From: Planctomycetaceae bacterium
GTDB taxonomy: Bacteria > Planctomycetota > Planctomycetia > Planctomycetales > Planctomycetaceae
Length of the DNA stretch: 53,064 bases
Assembly (NCBI GenBank): GCA_021732415.1
Contig: JAKFVC010000110.1
Span: forward strand, 1 to 53,064
Direction: 5' to 3'
Made by a program: the position numbers and the translations under genes. The notes under the pieces are model-generated. The model saw only the letters and a list, made by a program, of their open reading frames with translations, was not told the DNA's origin and searched no databases. This document shows, in pieces, positions 38,472 to 48,455 of the stretch (the first letter of the stretch is position 1; the number at the start of each line of letters is the position of its first letter).

Positions 38472-41400
38472 ATGGGCATCTTTGGTAATGGGCGCTCCGT
38501 GTGGAAGTCGCTCCATTCGGCTCAGCGGAAATCGCCCGCGCGGAGAAACAACCGGCCCGCACGCATCGAACCGTTGGAAGTCCGCACGCTGCTTGCCGGG
38601 GAATTCACCGATCTCGGTGCGCTCGGGATCACAGCGACGGTGAACGGTTCGGTGGCGTGGGGAGACCTGGATAACGATAACGACCTCGACGTCCTTCTTA
38701 CCGGCTTCGATAGCACCTATACCCCGATCACGAAGGTTTACCGCAACAACGGCAACAATACCTTCACCGACATCAACGTTGGACTCCCGGCGGTCTATCT
38801 GAGTTCCGCTGCCTGGGGAGACATGGACAACGACGGCAACCTCGACATTCTCCTCACCGGTGCGGACAGCGCGAACACTCGCATCGCGAAGGTTTACCGC
38901 AATAACGGTGACAGCACCTTTACCGATCTCAATGCCGGGCTTTCCGGCGTGCAGGCTGGCTCGGCGGCATGGGGCGACGCCGACAGCGATGGTGATCTCG
39001 ACATCCTGCTGACCGGAATCGACAGCACACAACTCCGCACGGCGAAGGTTTATCGCAACAACGGCAACAACACCTTCACCGACATCAATGCCGGGCTGAC
39101 CGGCGTCGCTGACAGTTCGGTGGCGTGGGGGGATGCCGACAACGACGGCGACCTCGATATTCTCCTCACCGGCAGAACCAGTAACTCCGTAACTCCGGTT
39201 TCAAAGATTTATCGCAACAACGGCAACAGCACCTTTACCGATATGAATGCCGGGCTCACGGCGGTCTATCACAGTTCCGCGGCATGGGGCGACGCCGATA
39301 ACGACGGCGACCTCGACGTCGTCCTCACCGGAAGTGATAGTTCGTCCAACGAGATTATCAAAATCTATCGGAACAACGGGAACAGCACCTTCAGTGAGAT
39401 CAACGCTTCACTCGACACCGGCGTCCATTTCGGCTCGATAGCGTGGGGGGATGCCGACAACGATGGCATCCTCGATATTCTTCTGACTGGGCGGGACAGC
39501 ATCGGTACTCCTGTATCAAAGGTCTATATCAACTCCGGCGGCTTCAGTTTTAGCGAGATGAGCGCCGGACTGGCCGGTGTGGACACTGGCTCGGCGGCAT
39601 GGGGTGATGTGGACAACGACGGTGATCTCGACATCCTCTTTACGGGACGCAACAGCACCAATACCCTCATTACGAAGGTGTATCGCAACAATGCCGCGAC
39701 GGCGAACACTCCCCCGGCGGCCCCCACGGGATTGACGACCGCTCCGTCTTCCAATGGCGTGGGCGCAGCCATCAAGTTTGTCTGGACGGCTCCCGCAGAC
39801 ACGCAGACCCCGGCCGCGGGGCTGTCATACAACCTGCGCGTCGGCACTGCCCCTGGAGAGAGCGATGTCTTTTCCACGATGGCGAGCACCGTGAATGGGA
39901 GACGCCGACTGCCCGATGCCGGGCCCATTCAAGGAACCAGTTTCACGCTGAACCGACTAATGACGGACACGTACTACTGGTCCGTACAAGCCATCGATAC
40001 CAGCCTGGCCGGAGGAGCCTTTGCTGCCGAACAAACGGTGAGTTTCCCCTTCACCGAACTCACTACGGCCGGCTTGACCGGACTGACGGACGGATCGGTG
40101 GAATGGGGCGATTACAATAACGACAACTTTCTTGATGTCCTGGTGACGGGACGCGACAGCTCCAATACGTCCGTCACTAAGCTGTATCGTAATAACGGCA
40201 ACAGCACCTTCACGGAGATCAACGCCGGGCTGGTGAATGTCAGCCGTGGGACCGCGTCATGGGGCGATTACGACAACGACGGCGATCTTGACATCCTGCT
40301 GACCGGACAGGACGCTTCCTCTGTCGGAACGGCGAAGGTCTACCGAAATAACGGCAACAGCACATTCACGGACATCAATGCCGCGATTGGTATTGAGCAT
40401 CTGCCATCGGGACAGCAGACATCCGGTATGGAGCTGTCGGGCGCATTGCTGTCGACGGGCGTGATTGGTGATCGAGGGGCCGTCATCACTTCCGATGTGT
40501 TGTACGTTGGTGCCAGTCCCGCAACGGCGACTTCCAAGCTGGTCGACTTGAAGAATGCCAATGGTGATGTCTTATTCGCGGTGAATCAAACTGTGAACTT
40601 CACCCCCCGAAAGGGCGGGAGGACGATCGACAAAGTCGACTTTGTGGTGACTGCCGCCACAACGCTTCACGATCTCATGATCTACATGGATCAAGCGTTG
40701 GCAATTCAGTCTGGTAGCGGCATTCCCAACGACGCCGGGATTGGTATTCAACCCGGAGTGACGCTTTCTGGGGGCCGAATCACAATCGTCGGCAATACAG
40801 GAACTGTCAACGATATTCAGGTCCAGCACGGCGATCTCACGTCCAACTCCGCCGCCGTTCCTGTTTCCTTCGCCAAAACCCAAGCCGCGGTGGGGGACAG
40901 CACTGGCACTGATTTTGTCATCTACGATTCGATGGGCCAGCCGATCAACGTCCGGCTCACGATGGCTCTGGAAAGTCGCGCGGCCGGGAATACAACGTAT
41001 CGCTGGTACGTGGAGTGTGTCGAAGATGCGCGCACGGATGTGGCCATAGCAACCGGTACGATCACGTTCAACAGTCTCGGGCACATTGCCAGCAGCGGCA
41101 TCGGAATTTTCTCGCTCGATCGCAGCAATACTGCGGCCGCTAGCCCGATACGGGTCGCGATCAGTTTTTACGAGATTTCCGGCATTGCCATCCCCTCCGT
41201 CGGCAGTCGGATCAACCTCTCCAGTCAGGACGGTTTTCCGGCGGGTAGTTCGCCGAACATTCTGGTTGCTGACAGCGCGTGGGGCGACTTCGACAATGAC
41301 GGAGACCTCGATATTCTGCTGAGTGGACGCGGGACTCAGAATGGGCTCACCAAGCTCTACCGGAATGACAGCAATAACACGTTCGCCGAGGTGAATACCG

Positions 41401-43697
41401 GCCTGCTCGGTCTCCACAACGGATCCGTGACCTGGGGCGACTACGACAATGACGGCGACCTCGACATGCTCTTGACCGGAGTCGTCTTCGGACTGACGCC
41501 CGCTTCAAAAATCTATCGAAACAACGGCAACGGCACGTACACCGACATCAACGCCGGCCTCCTCGGAGTGCATTCCAGTTCCGCGGTGTGGGGCGATTTC
41601 GATAACGACGGCGATCTCGACCTCGTCCTCACCGGGCGTACACAAGAGGTCTACCATCTGACGCGACTCTATCGCAATAATGGGAACGACACGTTCACCG
41701 AACTCGATGTCGGCCTCGCCAATAACTACAACGGTGATCTCGCCGCGGGGGATTACGATAACGATGGCGATCTCGACATCCTGTTGACCGGATGGTTCGG
41801 TGTTCCACAAACGAAGCTCTATCGCAATAGCGGCAACGGAGCCTTCACCGAGGTTCTCAGTGGATTGGCTGGAGTGTTATCCAGTTCTGCGGCATGGGGC
41901 GACTACGACGGCGACGGTGATCTCGACCTGATCGTGACGGGAAGCGATGGGACCGCGACCCGCACCACGAAGATCTACCGAAATAATTCCGCCGTAGCGA
42001 ACATCGCACCGAATGCACCGACCGGCCTGACCGTAACGACATTCTCGAACACGTCCCTCACGTTGAGTTGGACGGCCCCCACCGGCGATGCCTCGCCCGC
42101 CGCAGGACTGTCGTATAACTTGCGTGTCGGAACCACCCCGGGCGGAAGCGATGTCTTTTCCACGATGGCGAACACGGTCAACGGCGTTCGCCGTATCGCC
42201 GCTGCCGGGCCGATTCAGGGAACGAGCTACACGCTGAAGAATCTCGCACTGGGACAGACGTACTACTGGTCAGTGCAAGCCGTTGACACCAGCTTTGCGG
42301 GAAGCGCGTTTGCTGCCGAGCAGTCGATTGTGCTGAACCATGCCCCCGTCATTGCCGGAGCGGTGACGAATCAGCCGATGAGTGACGATGCCACCATCCG
42401 ACCGTTGGCGAGCATGACGGTGTTCGATCCCGACACCCAGGACATGTTCGCCCGTGTCACCATTCACAACGGCGTTGTCCGTGGCGATTTCTGGCCGTCA
42501 ACCACTAGCGGCTGGACGCGAACCGTCGTCGGTAACGACATCGTTTATGCGAAGTATTACAGTCCGATGGCAAACGTCTGGGCCAACGTGCAGGGCGCGA
42601 TCCGAGCTTTCGTGTTCCAGCCGCGCCAGAATGCGATTCGAGTCAACACCACCGAAACCACGGCATTCCATGTTTATGTCACGGATGGTGTGGCGAGCGC
42701 GAATAACAACCAGACGACCGTGGTGGTCACAAGCATCAACAACGCCACGAACCTCGGCAGCTTGAATCCGACTCCCACCGTCAACGATAACGGTACGGTC
42801 AATCCCTTTGCTCAATTGAATGTGGCCGATCCGGACAATCAGGAACTGCTGGCCCGCGTCACCATTCTCAACGGTGCGGCACGCGGCGATTTCACCAATG
42901 CCGTCAGCAGTGGTTGGACGCGCTCGACGGTCGGCAATGACATCTCCTACGTCCGCTACTTCAGTCCGCAGGCAAATGTTGCGGCAGCAGTGCAGGCCGC
43001 TTACCGGGCTCTCATCTTCCAGCCGCGTAACAATGCGATTCAACCTGGAACCACCGAGTTGACCGACTTCGTAGCCACTATCTACGAAGGCCTGACAACG
43101 CCGGCCACGCAAACCGGCGGCACCCGCCTCACCACCACGAGCGTGAACGATGTCCCTGTCATCGCCGGGACGGTCGCCAGTCAAACGTTGAGCGACAACG
43201 GCACCAAGGCCGTCTTCAGCACGGCAACGCTGACCGATCCCGACACGCAGGACATGTTCGTTCATGTGACCATCGACAATGCCGTTAACCGCGGCGACTT
43301 CACGCTGGCATCCGCGTCCGGCTGGTCGCGCAGCATGATCGGCAGCGACATCGTCTACACCCGCTATTTCAGCCCCGCCGCCAACATCGGCGCGACGGCC
43401 CAAGCCGCGATTCGCGCGCTGGTCTTCCAGGCACGGGCGAACATTCCCAGTGGCACCACAGAAACGACGGCCTTCACGGTCTACGTCACGGACGGAATCG
43501 CAAGTACCACCAATGGCCAAACGAGCGTCGTGGCCAACCGTGTCGTGCCGCGCGCTGCTCCATCGCCGTCGGTCGCCCCGCCACTGTTGCTGGAGGCTGA
43601 CACAACGACCATTGTCCTGCCGACGGTCCAGAAGACGTCGCCAAATGAACTCTCACGGTTGTTGTCGAAATCGCGATTAGCCACTTCCATCGAATGA
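38472..43697 (+). CDS. Giant FG-GAP/VCBS repeat surface protein with an inserted flagellar-hook-like segment
   Basis: About 1,741 residues. Residues about 20-45 hold the planctomycete extracellular motif (RRNNRPARIEPLEVRTLLAG). FG-GAP/VCBS-like repeats follow with consensus AWGDADNDGDLDILLTG and KVYRNNGNSTFTDINAGL; the Asp-rich loops should bind calcium. Two fibronectin-like domains occur near 410-520 and 1,180-1,290, and three cadherin-like repeats (DPDTQDMFARVTI pattern) fill about 1,290-1,690. Residues about 640-930 (nt 40390-41265) do not fit the repeats. They match FlgE hook protein: LVDLKNANGDVLFAVNQTVN, KGGRTIDKVDFVV, TDFVIYDSMGQPINVRLTM. Reading frame is kept at both borders. ATG 38472 is chosen; GTG 38466 is possible. 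Confidence 0.9.
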   Translation: MGIFGNGRSVWKSLHSAQRKSPARRNNRPARIEPLEVRTLLAGEFTDLGALGITATVNGSVAWGDLDNDNDLDVLLTGFDSTYTPITKVYRNNGNNTFTDINVGLPAVYLSSAAWGDMDNDGNLDILLTGADSANTRIAKVYRNNGDSTFTDLNAGLSGVQAGSAAWGDADSDGDLDILLTGIDSTQLRTAKVYRNNGNNTFTDINAGLTGVADSSVAWGDADNDGDLDILLTGRTSNSVTPVSKIYRNNGNSTFTDMNAGLTAVYHSSAAWGDADNDGDLDVVLTGSDSSSNEIIKIYRNNGNSTFSEINASLDTGVHFGSIAWGDADNDGILDILLTGRDSIGTPVSKVYINSGGFSFSEMSAGLAGVDTGSAAWGDVDNDGDLDILFTGRNSTNTLITKVYRNNAATANTPPAAPTGLTTAPSSNGVGAAIKFVWTAPADTQTPAAGLSYNLRVGTAPGESDVFSTMASTVNGRRRLPDAGPIQGTSFTLNRLMTDTYYWSVQAIDTSLAGGAFAAEQTVSFPFTELTTAGLTGLTDGSVEWGDYNNDNFLDVLVTGRDSSNTSVTKLYRNNGNSTFTEINAGLVNVSRGTASWGDYDNDGDLDILLTGQDASSVGTAKVYRNNGNSTFTDINAAIGIEHLPSGQQTSGMELSGALLSTGVIGDRGAVITSDVLYVGASPATATSKLVDLKNANGDVLFAVNQTVNFTPRKGGRTIDKVDFVVTAATTLHDLMIYMDQALAIQSGSGIPNDAGIGIQPGVTLSGGRITIVGNTGTVNDIQVQHGDLTSNSAAVPVSFAKTQAAVGDSTGTDFVIYDSMGQPINVRLTMALESRAAGNTTYRWYVECVEDARTDVAIATGTITFNSLGHIASSGIGIFSLDRSNTAAASPIRVAISFYEISGIAIPSVGSRINLSSQDGFPAGSSPNILVADSAWGDFDNDGDLDILLSGRGTQNGLTKLYRNDSNNTFAEVNTGLLGLHNGSVTWGDYDNDGDLDMLLTGVVFGLTPASKIYRNNGNGTYTDINAGLLGVHSSSAVWGDFDNDGDLDLVLTGRTQEVYHLTRLYRNNGNDTFTELDVGLANNYNGDLAAGDYDNDGDLDILLTGWFGVPQTKLYRNSGNGAFTEVLSGLAGVLSSSAAWGDYDGDGDLDLIVTGSDGTATRTTKIYRNNSAVANIAPNAPTGLTVTTFSNTSLTLSWTAPTGDASPAAGLSYNLRVGTTPGGSDVFSTMANTVNGVRRIAAAGPIQGTSYTLKNLALGQTYYWSVQAVDTSFAGSAFAAEQSIVLNHAPVIAGAVTNQPMSDDATIRPLASMTVFDPDTQDMFARVTIHNGVVRGDFWPSTTSGWTRTVVGNDIVYAKYYSPMANVWANVQGAIRAFVFQPRQNAIRVNTTETTAFHVYVTDGVASANNNQTTVVVTSINNATNLGSLNPTPTVNDNGTVNPFAQLNVADPDNQELLARVTILNGAARGDFTNAVSSGWTRSTVGNDISYVRYFSPQANVAAAVQAAYRALIFQPRNNAIQPGTTELTDFVATIYEGLTTPATQTGGTRLTTTSVNDVPVIAGTVASQTLSDNGTKAVFSTATLTDPDTQDMFVHVTIDNAVNRGDFTLASASGWSRSMIGSDIVYTRYFSPAANIGATAQAAIRALVFQARANIPSGTTETTAFTVYVTDGIASTTNGQTSVVANRVVPRAAPSPSVAPPLLLEADTTTIVLPTVQKTSPNELSRLLSKSRLATSIE

Positions 43698-43804
43698 TGG
43701 AAGCGAGTCAAACAGTCCGCCCATCGTGCAATAATCCCCGTTATTTCCAACGCCGCACGGTTCAACGAATGGATCCGTGGATGCCCACGGCCCGCCAGTG
43801 GCGT

Positions 43805-43953
43805 TCACGCCGCTCTGCGCTCGAATGATTTCACGAGCCCACCGACATACGAGCGCACCACAACTTGATCGCGATCAACCTGAACGACTTCCGCCGGCTT
43901 CTCCCGCACCGGCGGCAAGTGCTCACGGACCATGTGCGACCGCCGGGTGTTGA
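43805..43953 (-). pseudogene. Integrase/transposase 3'-end fragment, copy 3
   Basis: Reads LNTRRSHMVREHLPPVREKP, AEVVQVDRDQVVVRSYVGGL, VKSFERRAA then stop, in one frame. Same family and orientation as the other three fragments. Confidence 0.8.
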
Positions 43954-43985
43954 GCCACTTGGGCGATGTGGACTGGCTCGTTGGA

Positions 43986-44228
43986 CTAGACCTCGATCAA
44001 CAACGGAACCATAAACCGTTGCGGCGGGATGTCGCCGAAATGGCTTTTCAAGATGCTTTGAGCTACAGCAGCAGCGGTGTTATGTGCCGCATATAAGGCT
44101 CCGCCAAGCGAGTGAAACTCCTTGCCGGTCCAGATGAGTCCGGTCTCATTGCTGATTTGAAAACGCCAAAAGGCAGGCGTGCCGACCGGCACAACTCGCA
44201 AGATGGGCAGCCGTCGCTGTTCGCCCAT
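43986..44228 (-). CDS. Hypothetical small protein
   Basis: 80 residues from the ATG at 44228: GEQRRLPILRVVPVGTPAFW, RFQISNETGLIWTGKEFHSL, GGALYAAHNTAAAVAQSILK. Small globular alpha-beta composition. No family recognised. Divergent from the transposase fusion gene. Confidence 0.5.
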   Translation of the reverse strand: MGEQRRLPILRVVPVGTPAFWRFQISNETGLIWTGKEFHSLGGALYAAHNTAAAVAQSILKSHFGDIPPQRFMVPLLIEV

Positions 44229-44420
44229 TCGTACTCTCCTGCTTGGTGGTCTTAGCCATTCCACCAAGCGGTTGGTCTTGAACACAATTCCTCCAGCAAT
44301 GGATACTGACCGGTGGATAGGAGTGCTTCGGTGTCTGTCATCACTTGGATGCTGCCCGTCCGTGATCGGTACTCCTGATCCATCTCGAAACTCTCATCTG
44401 GAGATTTCTGGAGCGGAATC

Positions 44421-47369
44421 ATGGAAGCGAAGGTCACATGGGATGTTCTGGAGAGCTATCTGAATTGCAGGCTCAAGGGCTATTTCAAGTTCACCGGCCA
44501 ACGGGGACCGAAGTCGGATTACGAAAATCTGCGGACAGAGATGAGGGAAAACGTCCGGGAAGCTGCCATCGGTAAAATGGTTGCCAGCCATCCGAGGGAA
44601 ACGATTTCCAGAAACGTGCCGTTGACGATCTCCGCTTTGAAGCAACGGGCATCGTTGCTGATTGACGCCGCCCTGAATGACGACTTTTTTTCCTTGACCC
44701 TTGATGGGTTACAAAAAGTGGACGGCCCCTCAAAGTTGGGCGACTTCCACTACATCCCTGTGCTGTTTAACGAAGGAGAAACTGTCCGAAAGGAGCAACG
44801 GTCAATGCTCGGTCTGTGCGGATTGCTGATCTCTCGGCTCCAAGGGCTGATGCCGAGTCACGGCATCATTTGGTACGGCGAGCAATGCAGGACGACCAAG
44901 GTCCGCCTGAACGCTGACATGCGAACCACCGAGCGATTGCTTCGAGATGTGAAGGAACTGTGCGGTCTGGAATCGCCACCGCCGCTGATCCTGAATGAAC
45001 ACTGCAAAGTCTGCGAGTTTCGACAACGGTGCCATGACCAAGCGGTTCAGGAAGACAACATCAGCCTCATTCGGAGCTTGGGAGTCAAAGAGATCAAGAG
45101 CTACGCCCGCAAGGGCATCTTGACCGTCACCCAACTCGCTCATACGTTCCGTCCCCGAAGAAAGCCGAAGAGAGCAGCCGAATCCAGCAAAAAGCGATAC
45201 CACGCTCTTCAAGCCTTGGCGATTCGAGACATACGAATCTATGTCTTCGGAATGCCGGAAACTCCGACAAGCCCTGTAACGATCTACCTGGATATCGAGA
45301 GCACCTCGGAACGGAGGGGCGTCTATCTGATCGGCATGATCATTGTCGAGAATGGTTCGGAATCCCGGCATTCCTTGTGGGCGGACAACTCAGACCAAGA
45401 AAGGCAACTCTTTGAGCAGTTCTTGGCCATCGTTGGAAAATACCCCGGTGGTCAGCTTTTTTGTTACGGGGCTTACGAGCGGGACTTCATCAAACGGATG
45501 AGTAAAGTCGTCGCCGACCAGTCCATCGTGGAAAGCCTCCTGAACCGTCTGACAAACGTCCTCTCGACGATCTTCTCCCACGTGTACTTTCCAACCTATT
45601 CGAATGGCCTCAAGGACATCGGACGATTCTTGGGTTGCGGGTGGACCGACGCTGAGTCTTCAGGACTTCAAAGCATCGTGTGGCGACATCGCTGGGAAGC
45701 GACCCACAGCGATGAATGGAAGCAGAAACTTCTGGATTACAATCTGGAGGACTGTGTGGCGTTGAAGAAAGTCACAGACCTGTTGTGCGTCGTTGCGTCA
45801 GACTCGGCATCAGGAAAAGGGTCGCTCTCTCTTGGAGAGGAAGCGTTTCCTGTTTCCACGGTTCAGGAGATGGACAAACTGACTTACGACCGTAAGTGGG
45901 GACCAGTCAACTTTTTTCACCCCGAATACGAGTACATCAATAATTGTGCCCGTTTCGATTATCAACGTGACCGAGTGTTCGTCCGCACGAACCCGTCCTT
46001 GCGGAAACGGCGGAAGCAGGCCACACAGGCCGGTCACCGGAACAGATCGCTGCGGGCCTCGGTCAAGGTGCGGATCACAAGCTCCCACTGCCCGTTCTGC
46101 GGTGGCACAGACGTTGAGATTGCTCGTGATCCGAGAAGTGCCTTGACGAGCAGGCCACGGGTCAAACGAGCATTCGATCTGGTTTTCACCCCGAGCGGCA
46201 TCCGGCGAAAGGTGATCGAGTGCAGGTCGTCGCTCTACCAGTGTCTGAACTGTCGGCAAACGTATGTTCCGAAGGAGCACGATCAACTCGACAAGCACTT
46301 TCACGGCTTAAAAAGCTGGGCGATGTATCAGCACATCACCCACCGGCTCAGCCTCGTCACGATTCAAGACATGATCAAAGACTTCTTTGGATTGTTCGTG
46401 GCGGATGCCGAAATTCACATGATCAAGTCTTTGATGGCTTCGCATTACGCCGAGACCTACCGCAAGCTGCTCGCCAAAATTCTTACGGGGAACTTGCTGC
46501 ATGTGGATGAAACCGAGGTCAAGCTGCGAGTCGGGAAAGGATACGTCTGGGTGTTTACGAATCTGGAAGAAGTCGTGTTCCTGTTCAAACCGAACCGAGA
46601 AGGAGGCTTCCTGAAGGAGATGCTCAAGGACTTCAAGGGTGTTGTGGTCTCAGATTTTTATGCCGCCTACGACTCGCTGGACTGTCCTCAGCAGAAATGC
46701 CTGATTCACCTCATGCGAGACATGAACCAAGACCTGCTGAATAATCCTTTCGATTCTGAACTTCAATCGGTAACGCAGCCGTTCGGCATTCTGCTTCGTG
46801 ATGTGGTCGGTACGATTGATGTACACGGCTTGACGAGAAAGCATCTGCAACGGCATCAACGGGACATCTCGACGTTCTTTGAGCAACTTTCAGAACAATC
46901 GTTTCGATCCGAGGCCGCCGAAGCTCTCCGCGGGCGATTGCTGAAATCCAGAGAAAAGCTGTTCACGTTCATCAATCACGACGGCGTGCCGTGGAACAAC
47001 AATTACGCTGAAAACGCTATCAAGCGATTTGCCTATTACCGTGAAGGTACAGTGGGCACGATGAAGGAGACCGGTCTGAGCGATTACTTGGTGCTGCTGA
47101 GCATCTGCCAGACTTGCCGGTACAAGAGCGTCAGCTTTCTCAAGTTTCTGCTGTCACGGGTGACGGATATGGATGCCTTCTGCGAGGGTAACCGGGCAAA
47201 CCATCGGCTTCCGCTGGTCGAGGTCTACCCTGACGGATTTTCTTCGCCGTTTTTCCGTTGCAGGAAGGCAGCGAAGACGACAATGCCGAGTGACTCTATC
47301 AGTGAAACTTCAAAGCTCGACGGTGAGAATCATCCCGATGAGAACTGGCCCACTGTGAATCTACCGTGA
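44421..47369 (+). CDS. RecB-like nuclease / RNase H-like / IS66-type DDE transposase fusion
   Basis: 982 residues. Residues about 1-215 resemble TM0106-type RecB-like PD-(D/E)xK nucleases: TWDVLESYLNCRLKGYFKF, then a Cys cluster CKVCEFRQRCHD as in Cas4-like nucleases. Residues about 285-460 hold an RNase H-like exonuclease (IYLDIESTSERRGVYLIGM with DxE, FCYGAYERDF, LLDYNLEDCVALKKV). A zinc ribbon follows (CPFCGGT, CLNCRQTY). From about 630 comes an IS66-like DDE transposase: LLHVDETEVKLRVGKGYVWV, VVVSDFYAAYDSLDC, CLIHLMRDMNQDLL and NNNYAENAIKRFAYYREGTV give the D, D and E. GGAG precedes ATG 44421. No terminal inverted repeats are evident at the flanks. All three catalytic domains look intact. 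Confidence 0.85.
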   Translation: MEAKVTWDVLESYLNCRLKGYFKFTGQRGPKSDYENLRTEMRENVREAAIGKMVASHPRETISRNVPLTISALKQRASLLIDAALNDDFFSLTLDGLQKVDGPSKLGDFHYIPVLFNEGETVRKEQRSMLGLCGLLISRLQGLMPSHGIIWYGEQCRTTKVRLNADMRTTERLLRDVKELCGLESPPPLILNEHCKVCEFRQRCHDQAVQEDNISLIRSLGVKEIKSYARKGILTVTQLAHTFRPRRKPKRAAESSKKRYHALQALAIRDIRIYVFGMPETPTSPVTIYLDIESTSERRGVYLIGMIIVENGSESRHSLWADNSDQERQLFEQFLAIVGKYPGGQLFCYGAYERDFIKRMSKVVADQSIVESLLNRLTNVLSTIFSHVYFPTYSNGLKDIGRFLGCGWTDAESSGLQSIVWRHRWEATHSDEWKQKLLDYNLEDCVALKKVTDLLCVVASDSASGKGSLSLGEEAFPVSTVQEMDKLTYDRKWGPVNFFHPEYEYINNCARFDYQRDRVFVRTNPSLRKRRKQATQAGHRNRSLRASVKVRITSSHCPFCGGTDVEIARDPRSALTSRPRVKRAFDLVFTPSGIRRKVIECRSSLYQCLNCRQTYVPKEHDQLDKHFHGLKSWAMYQHITHRLSLVTIQDMIKDFFGLFVADAEIHMIKSLMASHYAETYRKLLAKILTGNLLHVDETEVKLRVGKGYVWVFTNLEEVVFLFKPNREGGFLKEMLKDFKGVVVSDFYAAYDSLDCPQQKCLIHLMRDMNQDLLNNPFDSELQSVTQPFGILLRDVVGTIDVHGLTRKHLQRHQRDISTFFEQLSEQSFRSEAAEALRGRLLKSREKLFTFINHDGVPWNNNYAENAIKRFAYYREGTVGTMKETGLSDYLVLLSICQTCRYKSVSFLKFLLSRVTDMDAFCEGNRANHRLPLVEVYPDGFSSPFFRCRKAAKTTMPSDSISETSKLDGENHPDENWPTVNLP

Positions 47370-47460
47370 CAATCGATTCTGACCTCTTCCGGAACGCTTG
47401 CAACATAATCCACGAGAGAATTGTTGTTCTGAGGGCGGCGGAAACCGACTACGAGCGGCT

Positions 47461-47654
47461 TCAAGCCGCCTTACGTTCAAAGGACTTCACCAGCCCGCCG
47501 ACGTAAGACCGTACGACGATCTGATCGCGATCAATCTGCAACACTTCTTCGGGCTTCTCGCGCACCGGCGGCAAGTGCTCGCGGACCATGTGCGACCGAC
47601 GCGTGTTGTGGTACTCCACCCACTCTAAAACGATGTGGTCCAGGTGCCGCCGGC
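47461..47654 (-). pseudogene. Integrase/transposase 3'-end fragment, copy 4
   Basis: Reads HLDHIVLEWVEYHNTRRSHM, VREHLPPVREKPEEVLQIDR, DQIVVRSYVGGLVKSFERKA then stop. It is the longest of the four copies and shows the typical rve-type C-terminus of a DDE integrase. It starts 91 bases after the fusion gene. Confidence 0.8.
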
Positions 47655-47783
47655 CGGAGAGATCACAACGATTTCTGCCTGCGCGAGGCTGGGTGAAAAC
47701 AGAAGCGCGGCTGTGATGCGACTTCTCATAAGTCAGGAACCTTGGCGATGGAAGGAAGGCTGAACCCCGCGGCGATGCCATGG

Positions 47784-48272
47784 TCACTCCGTCCGCGTGA
47801 TCGTCCCGGAAATCGTGCCGCCATGCTCTTTGTTCGCCGTTTCCCACCACCGGCCGGTGTACACATCGTCAAAGAACAGGATGCGGGCCGACCAGTTCGC
47901 CTTTCCGGGGCCGGCTTTCACATCGTTGAGAATGAGGACCGCCGTATCCCCGGCAAACTTGACGGAGGCCGCAATTGGAAATTCCACTTGCCGATCGCGA
48001 ATCATGAAGACGGAGACGACGTTCCACTTGCCGTTTTCTCCCTTCTCGACACGGGCGATGCGGTAGCCCTGGTCCTTCTTCTCGCCGCCCAACTGCCCGC
48101 CTTGAACCGGAGCCCAGGTTCCCGTCAACGTCGCGTTCTTCAACATGGCAATGAACTTCGCCTCCACATCGCCATCGGCCTGAGCATAAGTCGATGTCGT
48201 GAAAGCGAACAAGCTGAGGGAAAGAGCGACGCAGCAGATGCCGAGGGACGTAAGTTTCATAGCCATCGTCAT
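47784..48272 (-). CDS. Exported protein of unknown function
   Basis: About 162 residues. A signal peptide (AMKLTSLGICCVALSLSLFA, cleavage near STYAQA) precedes a mature beta-rich domain: MLKNATLTGTWAPVQGGQLG, YRIARVEKGENGKWNVVSVF, RQVEFPIAASVKFAGDTAVL, and YTGRWWETANKEHGGTISG. The closing lipocalin-like strand pattern suggests a small periplasmic barrel. Such proteins occur in many planctomycetes. Start at 48272; internal ATGs at 48266 and 48260 are possible. Confidence 0.7.
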   Translation of the reverse strand: MTMAMKLTSLGICCVALSLSLFAFTTSTYAQADGDVEAKFIAMLKNATLTGTWAPVQGGQLGGEKKDQGYRIARVEKGENGKWNVVSVFMIRDRQVEFPIAASVKFAGDTAVLILNDVKAGPGKANWSARILFFDDVYTGRWWETANKEHGGTISGTITRTE

Positions 48273-48385
48273 ATCCAATCCAGAATACGGTCGTTGTAGC
48301 AATTGTCAGACGTGCGTCAGAATGTCGCCCCTGACCTCGCTCGTCAAGCAATCGCCAACCCCTCCAAGCGGACAAAGAGTCCCAC

Positions 48386-48412
48386 GATCTCAATCAATTG
48401 CTGATTGAGATC
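48386..48412. repeat. Perfect inverted repeat between two minus-strand genes
   Basis: GATCTCAATCA and TGATTGAGATC (11-bp arms, five-base loop). It lies downstream of the SMP-30-like gene end (48456) on the minus strand, without a T-tract. Possible weak terminator or regulator site. Confidence 0.4.
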
Positions 48413-48455
48413 GCGCGGACTACCGATCGCTCTGCTGGACTTGGATCAAGTCCAA

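Noticed and set aside
40572-43520. Several long minus-strand frames opposite the FG-GAP gene
   Set aside because: They mirror the repetitive Asp/Asn-rich coding of the + strand and have repeat-like Val/Ile/Glu composition without starts or ribosome-binding sites.
44290-47460. Terminal inverted repeats for the transposase fusion
   Set aside because: The flanks were compared by eye and no convincing inverted pair of 12 bases or more was found; a computed search could still find a weak one.
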